Assembly (NCBI RefSeq): GCF_928381705.1
Contig: NZ_CAKMSR010000009.1
Coordinates: forward strand, 62,001 to 126,000
Reading direction: 5' to 3'
DNA: 64,000 bases
Origin: Rothia nasimurium
Lineage (GTDB): Bacteria > Actinomycetota > Actinomycetes > Actinomycetales > Micrococcaceae
Part shown: in pieces, positions 45,382 to 53,729 of the stretch
Numbering within the stretch: the first letter of the stretch is position 1
How the letters are laid out: every line of letters begins with the position of its first letter
The notes under the pieces: generated by a model
Told to the model about the DNA's origin: nothing
Databases searched by the model: none
Seen by the model: the letters and a program-made list of their open reading frames with translations, nothing else
Position numbers and translations under genes: made by a program

Positions 45382-45633
45382 ATGGCCGTCAAGACCTACG
45401 AAGAGCGCCTCGCTTCCATGAAGGCAAACCGCGCCAACAAGACCGCCCCCAAGGGCCTCTACCACGCCAACATCAACGTCCTCAACCGCGAAACCCTCGA
45501 GGACGCCATGGAGAACCCCGACAAGTACCCCAACCTGACCGTCCGCGTCTCGGGCTACGCCGTCAACTTCGTGCGCCTCACCCGCGAGCAGCAGCTCGAC
45601 GTACTCTCACGCACCTTCCACCACGGAGCCTAG
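45382..45633 (+). CDS. grcA: Stand-alone glycyl-radical domain protein (GrcA/YfiD-like)
   Basis: An 83-residue protein that matches the C-terminal domain of pyruvate formate-lyase: [20 protein letters not shown], then [20 protein letters not shown]. The radical-bearing glycine is Gly58 (codon 45553-45555). E. coli GrcA repairs oxygen-cleaved PflB; here, because pflB itself lacks the domain, this polypeptide should supply the only glycyl radical. A basic N-terminal segment ([19 protein letters not shown]) may dock it to PflB. It has an excellent AAAGGAGAACATC ribosome binding site and is followed 9 bases later by pflA. Confidence 0.92.
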   Translation: MAVKTYEERLASMKANRANKTAPKGLYHANINVLNRETLEDAMENPDKYPNLTVRVSGYAVNFVRLTREQQLDVLSRTFHHGA

Positions 45634-45642
45634 TGATTCTTC

Positions 45643-46524
45643 ATGTCACTTGATATCTCTCACGAGATAACCGATACCGCCGGCGAGCTAGCATTTGCTC
45701 CGCCGGCGGACCGGCATTCCGGGGCAGGCACCTGGGGTCTCGGCGAACTCACCGAACTCGAACGCTCCGCCCAACTCAAACTCATGCGCGAAGGCCAGCT
45801 AGGTTCAGTACACTCCTGGGAGCTGGTGACTGCCGTTGATGGGCCCGGCACCCGCATGACCATCTTCATGAACGGTTGCCCCCTGCGCTGCCTCTACTGC
45901 CACAACCCCGACACCTTCAACATGAAGGACGGCAAACCCGTTATGGCAGCCGACCTCATCAAAAAGATTAAGCGCATGCGCAAGGTCTTCAAAGCCACCG
46001 GCGGAGGCATCACTATCTCAGGCGGGGAAGTGCTCATGCAACGCCCCTTCGCCGAGAACATCCTCATGAGTGCCAAGTCTCTGGGTATTCACACCTGCAT
46101 CGACACTTCAGGCTTTCTCGGAGCTCAGGCTTCAGACGAATTCCTTGACAACGTTGATTTGGTGCTGCTCGATGTTAAATCGGGTTCTGAAGAGGTGTAC
46201 CGGGAACTCACAGGTCGCGCCCTACAACCCACCATCGACTTCGGCGACAGGCTCTCAGCCCTGGGCAAGAAAATCTGGATCCGCTTTGTGCTGGTGCCCG
46301 GCTACACCGATGACCCCGACAATATTGAAAAGGTCGCCGACATCGTCTGCCGCTGGCGCAACGTGGTTGAACGGGTAGAGGTGCTACCCTTCCACCAGAT
46401 GGGCACCGATAAGTGGGAGTCCCTGGGCTACGACTACAAGCTCAAGGACGTCCACCCGCCCAGCAAAGAAGCCACCGAAGCCGCCCGCGACATCTTCCGC
46501 GCACGCGGGCTCACCGTTTTCTAA
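45643..46524 (+). CDS. pflA: Pyruvate formate-lyase activating enzyme (radical SAM)
   Basis: Uses S-adenosylmethionine and a 4Fe-4S cluster to generate the glycyl radical. The 293-residue protein has the CxxxCxxC motif in NGCPLRCLYCHNPDTF (about residues 85-100), GGGITISGGEVLMQ and the C-terminal EVLPFHQMGTDKWESLG. It has about 50 extra N-terminal residues compared with E. coli PflA. It lies 9 bases after the glycyl-radical gene, so both are translated from one message; its substrate should be the separate domain protein. Confidence 0.94.
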   Translation: MSLDISHEITDTAGELAFAPPADRHSGAGTWGLGELTELERSAQLKLMREGQLGSVHSWELVTAVDGPGTRMTIFMNGCPLRCLYCHNPDTFNMKDGKPVMAADLIKKIKRMRKVFKATGGGITISGGEVLMQRPFAENILMSAKSLGIHTCIDTSGFLGAQASDEFLDNVDLVLLDVKSGSEEVYRELTGRALQPTIDFGDRLSALGKKIWIRFVLVPGYTDDPDNIEKVADIVCRWRNVVERVEVLPFHQMGTDKWESLGYDYKLKDVHPPSKEATEAARDIFRARGLTVF

Positions 46525-46538
46525 ATCGCAGAAGACAA

Positions 46539-46593
46539 GGACGCCCCCACCCGTTCCCCTGCCAATGGGCAGGAAGCCGGGTCGGGGGCGTCC
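46539..46593. terminator. GGACGCC-type terminator hairpin (C2)
   Basis: A 55-base palindrome between the convergent pflA and dxr. Outer arms GGACGCCCCCACCCG / CGGGTCGGGGGCGTCC, inner TTCCCCTGCC / GGGCAGGAA. Outer heptamer and inner stem match hairpin C1 at 35774-35827. Confidence 0.8.
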
Positions 46594-46625
46594 TCATGCA
46601 ATATCGAAGCTAGAAGGCAAGCTGC

Positions 46626-47930
46626 CTAGACCTGCCCTAGAATCTGGTTGGCGCGGGTACGGGCCCAGCGCTCAGCCTCCAGCACCGCGTCCAAGGTGAG
46701 GGAGCCAGACTCAGCCAGAGCCGAAGAACTAGCATGCTCATCAAGCACCCGGCCGGTTGCCTCAATCATGTCAGTAAAACGAATGGCCCCGGAGTGAAAG
46801 GCAGCTACCGCCTCCTCGTTCGCCGCATTGAAGACCGCCGGGAAGGTGCCGCCCCGCTGGCCCGCCCGCTTAATCATCTCCACCGCCGGGAAGGCCTTGT
46901 TATCCAGGGGTTCAAAAGTCCACTCGGTAGCCTGCGACCAGTCACAGGGCTGCGCGATACCCGGAATACGGTGGGGCCAGGTCAGCCCCAGGGCAATGGG
47001 CAGCAGCATGGTGGGCGGGGACGCCTGAGCCAGGGTCGAGCCGTCCACAAACTGCACCATAGAATGCACCACCGACTGGCGGTGAACCGTCACATCAATG
47101 CGGTCCAGGTCAATGCCGAAGAGGTGGTGGGCCTCCAGCACCTCCAGGGCCTTATTGACCATAGAGGCCGAGTTGGTGGTCACCACCAGCCCCATGTCCC
47201 AGGTGGGGTGAGCCAGGGCCTGTGCCGGAGTGACCTCCCGCAGCTGTTCATAGGTCATGCCCCTAAAGGGCCCACCCGAGGCGGTCAGCACCAGCCGGTC
47301 AATCTCCCGGTCAGTGCCCGATGCTAGAGCCTGGGCCAGGGCAGAATGCTCAGAATCCACCGGAATCATGGGCTGGTCCAGGGGTGAGGCGTCCACGGCG
47401 GCCTTGACCAGCTCGCCACCGGCAATCAGCGATTCCTTGTTCGCCAGGGCCACCTGGGAGCCTGCCTGCAGGGCAGCCAGGGTGGGTTCCAGGCCGATAG
47501 AGCCGGTAATGCCGTTGAGCACAACGTCCGCCCCGGCGCGGGCTGCGGCGGTGGCGGCGTCCTTGCCCCACTCAATCTGGGGGCTGTAGCCCGGTGCCAG
47601 CTCAGCCAGCAGCGAGCGCAGGGTGGCGGCGTCCGCTTCGGTGCCGCTGGTAGCGACCAGGTGCGGACGCAGGCGGGCGGCCTGCTCTGCCAGAAGGGGC
47701 AGGGAGCGGGAGCCGGCTGAGAGGGCGGTGACGCGCACGGGAGCGTCGTCGCTACCTGTGGAGGTTCCTGCCAGGGAGTTGAGGTGGTCGATGACCTGCA
47801 CGCCCTGGGTGCCGATGGACCCGGTGGAGCCGAGCAGGGTGACCGTCCGCCCGCCCTGCAGGAAGTCTGCTAGCTGGTCGGTGAGGGTTTCGCGGGAGGC
47901 GCCGAAGCGCTGAGTTGAGCCAAATCGCAT
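46626..47930 (-). CDS. dxr: 1-deoxy-D-xylulose-5-phosphate reductoisomerase
   Basis: Makes 2-C-methyl-D-erythritol 4-phosphate, the committed MEP-pathway step. The 434-residue protein shows the NADPH-binding TVTLLGSTGSIGTQGVQVI (residues ~33-51), ALANKESLIAGGELV, PVDSEHSALAQAL with metal/substrate residues, and TASGGPFRG. A small N-terminal extension (to about residue 30) is present. dxr is normally adjacent to rip1; here the pfl cassette separates them. Confidence 0.95.
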   Translation of the reverse strand: MRFGSTQRFGASRETLTDQLADFLQGGRTVTLLGSTGSIGTQGVQVIDHLNSLAGTSTGSDDAPVRVTALSAGSRSLPLLAEQAARLRPHLVATSGTEADAATLRSLLAELAPGYSPQIEWGKDAATAAARAGADVVLNGITGSIGLEPTLAALQAGSQVALANKESLIAGGELVKAAVDASPLDQPMIPVDSEHSALAQALASGTDREIDRLVLTASGGPFRGMTYEQLREVTPAQALAHPTWDMGLVVTTNSASMVNKALEVLEAHHLFGIDLDRIDVTVHRQSVVHSMVQFVDGSTLAQASPPTMLLPIALGLTWPHRIPGIAQPCDWSQATEWTFEPLDNKAFPAVEMIKRAGQRGGTFPAVFNAANEEAVAAFHSGAIRFTDMIEATGRVLDEHASSSALAESGSLTLDAVLEAERWARTRANQILGQV

Positions 47931-47953
47931 GGTTCTATGTTCTCACATCGGCT

Positions 47954-48973
47954 CTAGTTGCCCTCGAAGAAGGCCCGCAGGGCGGCCCGCTGGGCAGCTT
48001 CAAGTTCGCGGACGACCGGGGCTGTGGGCTTCAGGCCGGGGGCGTCGTGGTACATGCCGGGTACCTCATACAGGGTGCTTTCGACCCCGGCGGCCAGCAG
48101 GCGCTGGTGGTAGGAGGAGTTCTCGGCGTAGAAGAGGTCGATATCACCTACGCTAATCCAGGTTGCCGGTAGGCCCGCCAGGTTGTGGCGGCGGGCAGGG
48201 GCGGCGTAGTCGGGCAGGGAAGCTGCGCCCGCGCGTCCGCCCAGGTAGGTATTCCAGGCCAGTTTGTTATCGAGGGCGGTCCAGAGCCAGCGGCCCTGGC
48301 CGGGCTGAGCGGGTCGGTCGGTGCGATCATCGAGCATGGGGTAGGCAAGCAGTTGGAAGCCGACCGGGTGGCCGGTGTCCAGGGCTTTTTGGGCCAGGGC
48401 GGCTGCTAGGCCGCCACCGGCGCTAGAACCTGCCAGGGCAATCTTGGCAGGGTTGATGCCGTACTTTTCAGCCTGGGTTTGCAGCCAGCGCAGGGCAGCG
48501 TAGCAGTCGTCGAGGTCGGCGGGGAAGGGGGCCTCACCGGCGTTGCGGTATTCGACGGAGAGGACGGGTACGCCCAAGTCGGCAGCCATCTGGGAGACTT
48601 TTGCCTGGTCGGGGCCCGCGGAACCGAGCACGTGCCCGCCCCCGTGAATCCAGAGCACGGCTCCGTCGTACTGGCGGTGCTCGGGCAGGTTGAGGTAGCA
48701 GGGCAGGCCACCGGGCAGGTCGGGCTGGGCCACATCGACCATTTCGACGCGGACGCCGGGGGCCGGGGGCGCAACGACGGCAAAGGCGCGCTGGGGCTCG
48801 CGCTTCAGGCGTCCTTTCAGGGCAACGTAACCGGGGCGGGGTGCGATAAAGAGCTTCCAGTGGCGGAGCTCCGGGTGGACGTACTTATACTGCTGGTAGC
48901 CCCAAAAGGCAAAGTGACCGGCGGTGGCGAGGGCGAGCCCACCGGCTAAGGTGGTGAGGGTGCTTTTCTTCAT
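47954..48973 (-). CDS. Alpha/beta hydrolase, hormone-sensitive-lipase type esterase
   Basis: A 339-residue esterase with the oxyanion motif HGGGH (about residues 111-115), nucleophile elbow GSSAGGG, a distal Asp (SVGDIDLF) and His (MYHDAPGLK). The N-terminus has one hydrophobic segment (TLAGGLALATAGHFAFWG) that may anchor it to the membrane. Substrate is unknown, probably short-chain esters or lipids. It follows dxr's neighbour position and starts just upstream of palindrome B2. Confidence 0.88.
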   Translation of the reverse strand: MKKSTLTTLAGGLALATAGHFAFWGYQQYKYVHPELRHWKLFIAPRPGYVALKGRLKREPQRAFAVVAPPAPGVRVEMVDVAQPDLPGGLPCYLNLPEHRQYDGAVLWIHGGGHVLGSAGPDQAKVSQMAADLGVPVLSVEYRNAGEAPFPADLDDCYAALRWLQTQAEKYGINPAKIALAGSSAGGGLAAALAQKALDTGHPVGFQLLAYPMLDDRTDRPAQPGQGRWLWTALDNKLAWNTYLGGRAGAASLPDYAAPARRHNLAGLPATWISVGDIDLFYAENSSYHQRLLAAGVESTLYEVPGMYHDAPGLKPTAPVVRELEAAQRAALRAFFEGN

Positions 48974-48992
48974 ACCTTAAGTTTTACACCCC

Positions 48993-49061
48993 GGTAGGTA
49001 CCATCTAGGTCAGAAAAACCCACCTAGTTGATGGTCATTTCTGACCTAGATGGTACCTACC
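48993..49061. repeat. Palindromic repeat family B, copy 2
   Basis: A 69-base element with perfect 24-base arms (48993-49016 and 49038-49061; ends GGTAGGTACCATCTAGG) and a 21-base loop. It ends 3 bases from the ABC transporter stop codon. The arm plus loop-edge sequence GTCAGAAATGACCA is shared with copy 1. Confidence 0.9.
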
Positions 49062-49064
49062 CTG

Positions 49065-50924
49065 CTAGCCGACGATATCGAAGCTCTGCAGCTTCTTCTT
49101 ACTCGCCTTACCGCCCTCGGTCTGCAGGCCCAGCAGTTCAGCGTAGATACCGCCGGATGCCGCCAGATCAGTCGGACTGCCCACCTCATCGATGCGTCCC
49201 TCCTTGAGGGTAACGATGCGGTCCACGGTGGCAATGGTGGAAAGACGGTGAGCAATGATCAGGGAGGTGCGGCCCTCCATCAGTTCTTCCAACCCCTTCT
49301 GTACGGCCCGCTCGGCCTTGGTGTCCAGGGCACTGGTCGCCTCGTCAAGAATCAGAATCGGGGCGTCCTTCAGCATAGCCCGGGCAATGGCAATGCGCTG
49401 CTTTTGCCCGCCCGACAGTTTCAGGCCGCGCTCACCAATCAGTGACTCGTAGCCGTCCGCAAACCTCGAAATGAAATCGTGGGCGTTCGCCTTAGTGGCA
49501 GCCTCGATAATCTGCTCCCGGGTAGCGTCGGGGCGGCCGTAGGCAATATTCTCGGCAATGGTGCCCGAGAAGAGCGAGGCGTCCTGGAATACCATGCCAA
49601 TCAGCGAGCGCACCTGCGCCAGGTCACTGCCGGCAATATCCATACCATCAACCAGCACCCGGCCCTCACGCGGGTCATAGAGACCCTCAAGCAGGGCCAT
49701 CAGGGTCGACTTGCCCCCGCCGGACTCCCCCACAAAGGCAATACGCTCCCCGCGTTTGACCACCAAATCAATCCCGTGCAGCACATCTGCTTCGCCCTCA
49801 TAGCCGAAGGTCACGCCCTCAAAGCCGACGAGTTCAGCCCCGGGTTCAGCGGTGATGCTGGCGGCAGCGGCGTCAGTAGCGGTTTTTGTAGCGGAGTCCG
49901 GACGCGCCCCGGCAGCCCCGGCAGCCCCGGCGGTAATGGCCAGGGCGCGGGCGTCTGACTGCCGTTCCATGACCTCGAAGTAGTCCTTAGAACCGGCGAT
50001 AGCGCGCTGGGCGGTGTCGACGATCCAGGAGAGCGAATTAATGGGAGCTACCGCCATGGCCAGAAGCTGAATGAGCAGCACCATGTCACCGATGGTGAAG
50101 TCCCCGGCCAGGGTGCGCAGGAAAATCAGCAGGTAGAGGGCGAAGAAGATGAGGTTGAGGAAGGAGAGCCGGGCAACGTCCATAGCGTGCCAGAACTTAG
50201 ACTGGGCGCGGGTGAGCCCGATGGTCTTTTCGAAACGACCACCGAAATCAGTGAGTTCTCGGCGCTCGCGGCCGAAGGACTTCACCACACGAATCTGCCC
50301 GATAACTTCGGCAAAGCGGCCGGATGCGATGTCGATGTTCTCGTTCTTCTCACCTTCCCAGACCTGCCATTTTTCGCTGGTTTTGCTGGTGAGCCAGAAG
50401 TAGACCGGGAAGATAATAATGAGCAGCAGCCCCAGGGGCCAGTAGTAGATAGAGCTAATCACAATCACCGAAACCGTGGTGAGTACCAGGGAGATGAAGG
50501 TGTTGCTCATGGTCTTCACGAAGTTGGTGACTTCGGTGATGGAGCGGTTGAGGCGGGCGATAATGGTGCCGGTCAGCTCGGTATCGAAGTAGGACAGGGG
50601 CAGGGAGAGCAGTTTCTCGTAGTAGCGCACCGACAGGATGGTGCGCATGCGCTGGCTCATCACATCACCGATATAGCCGCCGATGTTGGTGGTCAGCACA
50701 CTCACCAGCTGGGCTGCCAGATAGGCAACCGCGAACCAGGCGATGGCTGTGCCGGTGGTGGGGGCTGAACCGTTCAGGTGCCCCACAACGGCATCGGTTG
50801 CCCCCGAAATAATGAAGGGAGCCAGCAGGGAAGTTGCGCTGGTCAGCACCGCACAGATGATAATTCCTACGAAGTAGGGCCATAGCTCTTTTGTGGCTCT
50901 AACGATTCTGGCGATGCTTTTCAT
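49065..50924 (-). CDS. ABC exporter, fused membrane and ATPase domains
   Basis: A 619-residue half-transporter. The N-terminal six-helix ABC transmembrane domain spans residues ~15-310. An Ala/Thr-rich linker (~335-360) precedes the ATPase with Walker A VGESGGGKSTL, signature LKLSGGQKQRIAIARA and Walker B ILILDEATSALD. It acts as a dimer exporting lipid, peptide or drug; the substrate cannot be told. No adjacent partner subunit, so a homodimer is likely. Confidence 0.93.
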   Translation of the reverse strand: MKSIARIVRATKELWPYFVGIIICAVLTSATSLLAPFIISGATDAVVGHLNGSAPTTGTAIAWFAVAYLAAQLVSVLTTNIGGYIGDVMSQRMRTILSVRYYEKLLSLPLSYFDTELTGTIIARLNRSITEVTNFVKTMSNTFISLVLTTVSVIVISSIYYWPLGLLLIIIFPVYFWLTSKTSEKWQVWEGEKNENIDIASGRFAEVIGQIRVVKSFGRERRELTDFGGRFEKTIGLTRAQSKFWHAMDVARLSFLNLIFFALYLLIFLRTLAGDFTIGDMVLLIQLLAMAVAPINSLSWIVDTAQRAIAGSKDYFEVMERQSDARALAITAGAAGAAGARPDSATKTATDAAAASITAEPGAELVGFEGVTFGYEGEADVLHGIDLVVKRGERIAFVGESGGGKSTLMALLEGLYDPREGRVLVDGMDIAGSDLAQVRSLIGMVFQDASLFSGTIAENIAYGRPDATREQIIEAATKANAHDFISRFADGYESLIGERGLKLSGGQKQRIAIARAMLKDAPILILDEATSALDTKAERAVQKGLEELMEGRTSLIIAHRLSTIATVDRIVTLKEGRIDEVGSPTDLAASGGIYAELLGLQTEGGKASKKKLQSFDIVG

Positions 50925-51030
50925 GAAAATCCCTACCTGCCGGTGTTCTTGTGGTGCCCCACTACCCTACCGCCGGCGTCCGCCCACCTGGTTGAGGGGG
51001 CAGTGTTCTTTTGCCCACGCGGGTAGCACA

Positions 51031-51083
51031 AAGCCCCGGTGGGCGTCTTGTCCTTGGGTAAGGACGGACGCCCGCCGGGGCTT
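51031..51083 (-). terminator. Terminator after the GlsB gene (C3)
   Basis: Arms of 17 bases (51031-51047 and 51067-51083, one mismatch) 28 bases after the stop of the gene at 51111. The arms contain GGCGTC/GACGCC words like hairpins C1 and C2. Confidence 0.75.
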
Positions 51084-51110
51084 GAGTGCTTAGGGCTAGG
51101 CCGCTAGGGC

Positions 51111-51374
51111 TTAGGCCTTGTTCTTGGTGATGGCACCGTAGATCCAGAGGACCAGCAGTGAGCCTACAACGGCGGTGAAGAGGGTGCCGATGCTGAAGCT
51201 CTGGATGCCGTCTGACAGGCCGGGGATGAAGCTACCGATAAAGCCACCGAGAAGCGCACCTACGATACCGAGAACCATGGTGACCAGAATGCCGCCACCC
51301 TGCTTACCGGGCATAATCAGCTTTGCGAGGGCACCAGCAATGAGACCAAGAACGATCCAACCGAAAATTGACAT
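51111..51374 (-). CDS. GlsB/YeaQ/YmgE family membrane protein
   Basis: An 87-residue transglycosylase-associated-like protein with three membrane segments (IFGWIVLGLIAGALAKLIMP, LVTMVLGIVGALLGGFIGS, FTAVVGSLLVLWIYGAI) and the family GKQGGG loop. Members are stress-induced in many bacteria; biochemical function is not established. Monocistronic, with a terminator downstream. Confidence 0.88.
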   Translation of the reverse strand: MSIFGWIVLGLIAGALAKLIMPGKQGGGILVTMVLGIVGALLGGFIGSFIPGLSDGIQSFSIGTLFTAVVGSLLVLWIYGAITKNKA

Positions 51375-51519
51375 GTTTTCCTTCTTTCATAGGGTTACGG
51401 GGATGAGCCCGAATTGTTCAGTGTGCTTCTAGTTTATATCAAATTCCAAGATAAAGCTAAGCAAGCTACAAGTGTGTTGGCTTACCATTTCCCCGCGTTA
51501 TACCCTCGACCTCACACAG

Positions 51520-51570
51520 AAACCCCCACCACCGACGAACCCTGCCACGGGTGGCCAGCAATGGGGGTTT
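51520..51570 (-). terminator. Terminator after the acetate symporter
   Basis: Outer arms AAACCCCCA and TGGGGGTTT enclose CCACC/GGTGG, 26 bases beyond the symporter stop, followed on the minus strand by CTGTGTG. Hairpin is clear; the T-run is the TTT of the arm only. Confidence 0.65.
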
Positions 51571-51595
51571 ACAGCGGGCGCGAGCCTACCGGCTC

Positions 51596-53218
51596 TTAGT
51601 GGTCGATAGCTCCTTCGGCTCCAACACCGGTAAGAGAGCGAACTTCCATCTCAGCCTGCTTGATCTCATCTTCCTTATCGCCACCGAGTGAGCCCAGGAA
51701 GCCCAGCAGGAAGGCTGCAGGAATCGCTACGATACCGGGGTTAGCCAGGGGGAACCAGGCAAAGTCAGCACCGGGAATCATAGAGGTCTCAGCACCGGAC
51801 ATCACCGGGGAGAAGATAATCAGGATCACCGAGATGCCCAGACCACCGTACATAGACCAGAGGGCACCGCGGGTCTTGAAGCCCTTCCAGAAGAGGGAGT
51901 AGACGATGGTGGGCAGGTTAGCCGAGGCAGCTACCGCGAAAGCCAGAGCCACCAGGAAGGCTACGTTCTGCCCCTGAGCGCCGATACCACCTGCAATGGA
52001 CAGCAGGCCAATAACAACCACGGTGGTTTTTGCTACGCGGATTTCCTTGGCGGGGTCAGCGTTGCCCTTGCAGATAACGTTGGTGTAGATATCGTGGGCG
52101 AAGGAGGCGGACGCGGTAATCGCCAGACCCGCCACCACGGCCAGAATGGTTGCGAAAGCAACCGCCGCGATAACACCCATCAACAGGGAACCACCCAGCT
52201 CGAAGGCCAGCAAGGGGGCTGCCGAGTTGACGCCGCCGGGAGCTGCCTTGATGGCATCCGCACCCACCAGAGCTGCAGCGCCGAAGCCCAGCACCAGAGT
52301 GAAGAGGTAGAAGAGGCCAATCAGCACGATAGCCCAGACCACCGACTTACGCGCCTCCTTAGCTGTGGGAACGGTGTAGAAGCGCATCAGAACGTGAGGC
52401 AGGCCAGCTGCACCGAAGACCAGAGCCAGGGAGAGAGAGATAAAGTCCAGCTTGGTCAGATCATTCAGACCGTATTTGAGGCCAGGCTCCAGAATAGCTG
52501 GGTTACCGGAGGTTTCAACCGCCGAACCGAGCATAGCGGAGAAGTTGAAGCCGTAGATTGCCAGAATCCAGATGGTCATAATAGCAACGCCAGAAACCAG
52601 CAGAACAGCCTTGATAATCTGCACCCAGGTGGTACCCTTCATGCCGCCGATGAGCACGTACACAATCATGAGCACGCCCACGATAATGATGACCAGTGAC
52701 TGACCAGCCTTGGAGCTAATACCCATCAGCAGGGAGACCAGGGCACCCGCACCGGCCATCTGAGCCAGCAGGTAGAAGAGGGTAACTGCCAGAGTTGAGA
52801 TACAGGCAGCAATTCGAACGGGGCGCTGGCGCAGACGGAAGGAGAGCACATCCGCCATGGTGAACTTACCGGTGTTACGTAGGGGCTCAGCTACCAGCAG
52901 CAGCGCTACCAGCCAGGCAACCAGGAAGCCAATCGAGTAGAGGAAGCCATCATACCCCTGCAGGGCAATAGCACCCACAATACCCAGGAAGGAGGCAGCC
53001 GAGAGGTAGTCACCCGCGATAGCAAGACCATTTTGGGTACCGCTAAAGGATCGCCCACCGGCGTAGTAGTCTGCCGCGGTCTTGTTGTTCTTAGAGGCGC
53101 GAAGCACCACCACCATGGTGGCCAAAACGAAAGCCCCAAAAACCGCCATGTTCACCCAGGGGGTGCCCACGGTCTGAGTGCTAGCTTCAGCAGCCAGCAG
53201 AGTTCCTGTTGACGTCAT
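51596..53218 (-). CDS. actP: Cation/acetate symporter ActP (sodium:solute symporter)
   Basis: A 540-residue SSS-family transporter with about 13 membrane helices. Signature regions: AADYYAGGRSFSGTQNGLAIAGDYLSAASFLG, GGMKGTTWVQIIKAVLL and ASFAHDIYTN, typical of ActP/YjcG acetate or small monocarboxylate uptake. ATG at 53218 follows AAGGGGTGG; a GTG three codons earlier is possible. The DUF485 gene ends 12 bases upstream, forming the usual yjcH-actP pair. Confidence 0.93.
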   Translation of the reverse strand: MTSTGTLLAAEASTQTVGTPWVNMAVFGAFVLATMVVVLRASKNNKTAADYYAGGRSFSGTQNGLAIAGDYLSAASFLGIVGAIALQGYDGFLYSIGFLVAWLVALLLVAEPLRNTGKFTMADVLSFRLRQRPVRIAACISTLAVTLFYLLAQMAGAGALVSLLMGISSKAGQSLVIIIVGVLMIVYVLIGGMKGTTWVQIIKAVLLVSGVAIMTIWILAIYGFNFSAMLGSAVETSGNPAILEPGLKYGLNDLTKLDFISLSLALVFGAAGLPHVLMRFYTVPTAKEARKSVVWAIVLIGLFYLFTLVLGFGAAALVGADAIKAAPGGVNSAAPLLAFELGGSLLMGVIAAVAFATILAVVAGLAITASASFAHDIYTNVICKGNADPAKEIRVAKTTVVVIGLLSIAGGIGAQGQNVAFLVALAFAVAASANLPTIVYSLFWKGFKTRGALWSMYGGLGISVILIIFSPVMSGAETSMIPGADFAWFPLANPGIVAIPAAFLLGFLGSLGGDKEDEIKQAEMEVRSLTGVGAEGAIDH

Positions 53219-53230
53219 GAGATCCACCCC

Positions 53231-53602
53231 TTAGTGAGTCTTATGGGCGTAGTGCCCTGATTCAATGTCAGCGCGAAGGCTGCTTGCGCGCGGGTCAAGC
53301 TTCTTGTTTGCAAAAGCCACATACCAGCCGGTGATGGTGAAAGTAGTGACGAACTGCAGAAGACCGAAGATAATGCCAATATTGACATTGCCCAGCACCT
53401 TAGTTGCCATGAAGCCGGGGGCATAGACCGCCAGAATCACGTAGAGCAGATACCAAACGAGGAAGGCTACGGTCATGGGAAAAACGAAGGACCTATGGGT
53501 TGATCGAAGATCTTTAAACTCACCGCTCTTCTGGGCTGCCCGGAAGTCAACATGCTCAGCGTCGATAACAGGCTGGTGAGATTCAGGTGATGTGTGTGTC
53601 AT
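53231..53602 (-). CDS. yjcH: DUF485 membrane protein (YjcH-like)
   Basis: A 123-residue protein with two membrane helices (FPMTVAFLVWYLLYVILAVYA and IIFGLLQFVTTFTITGWYVAFA), the DUF485 arrangement. It is the standard partner gene of actP and is probably an accessory subunit or assembly factor. ATG at 53602 has a perfect AAAGGAGG ribosome binding site; the longer frame to 53629 is not needed. Confidence 0.92.
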   Translation of the reverse strand: MTHTSPESHQPVIDAEHVDFRAAQKSGEFKDLRSTHRSFVFPMTVAFLVWYLLYVILAVYAPGFMATKVLGNVNIGIIFGLLQFVTTFTITGWYVAFANKKLDPRASSLRADIESGHYAHKTH

Positions 53603-53670
53603 CACTACCTCCTTTGTGTAACTGAACACACATTAGCCTGTTATCTGCGTTACATACAAGTATCTCGACT

Positions 53671-53709
53671 AAAAAATGCGGACCACCTGAAATATTTCAG
53701 GTGGTCCGC
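53671..53709 (-). terminator. Strong intrinsic terminator
   Basis: A perfect 32-base palindrome (53678-53709) with 16-base arms GCGGACCACCTGAAAT, followed on the minus strand by ATTTTTT. It lies 20 bases past the DivIVA-like gene stop: the clearest terminator in the window. Confidence 0.95.
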
Positions 53710-53729
53710 ACAATTGAGCTTTTCTTCGT

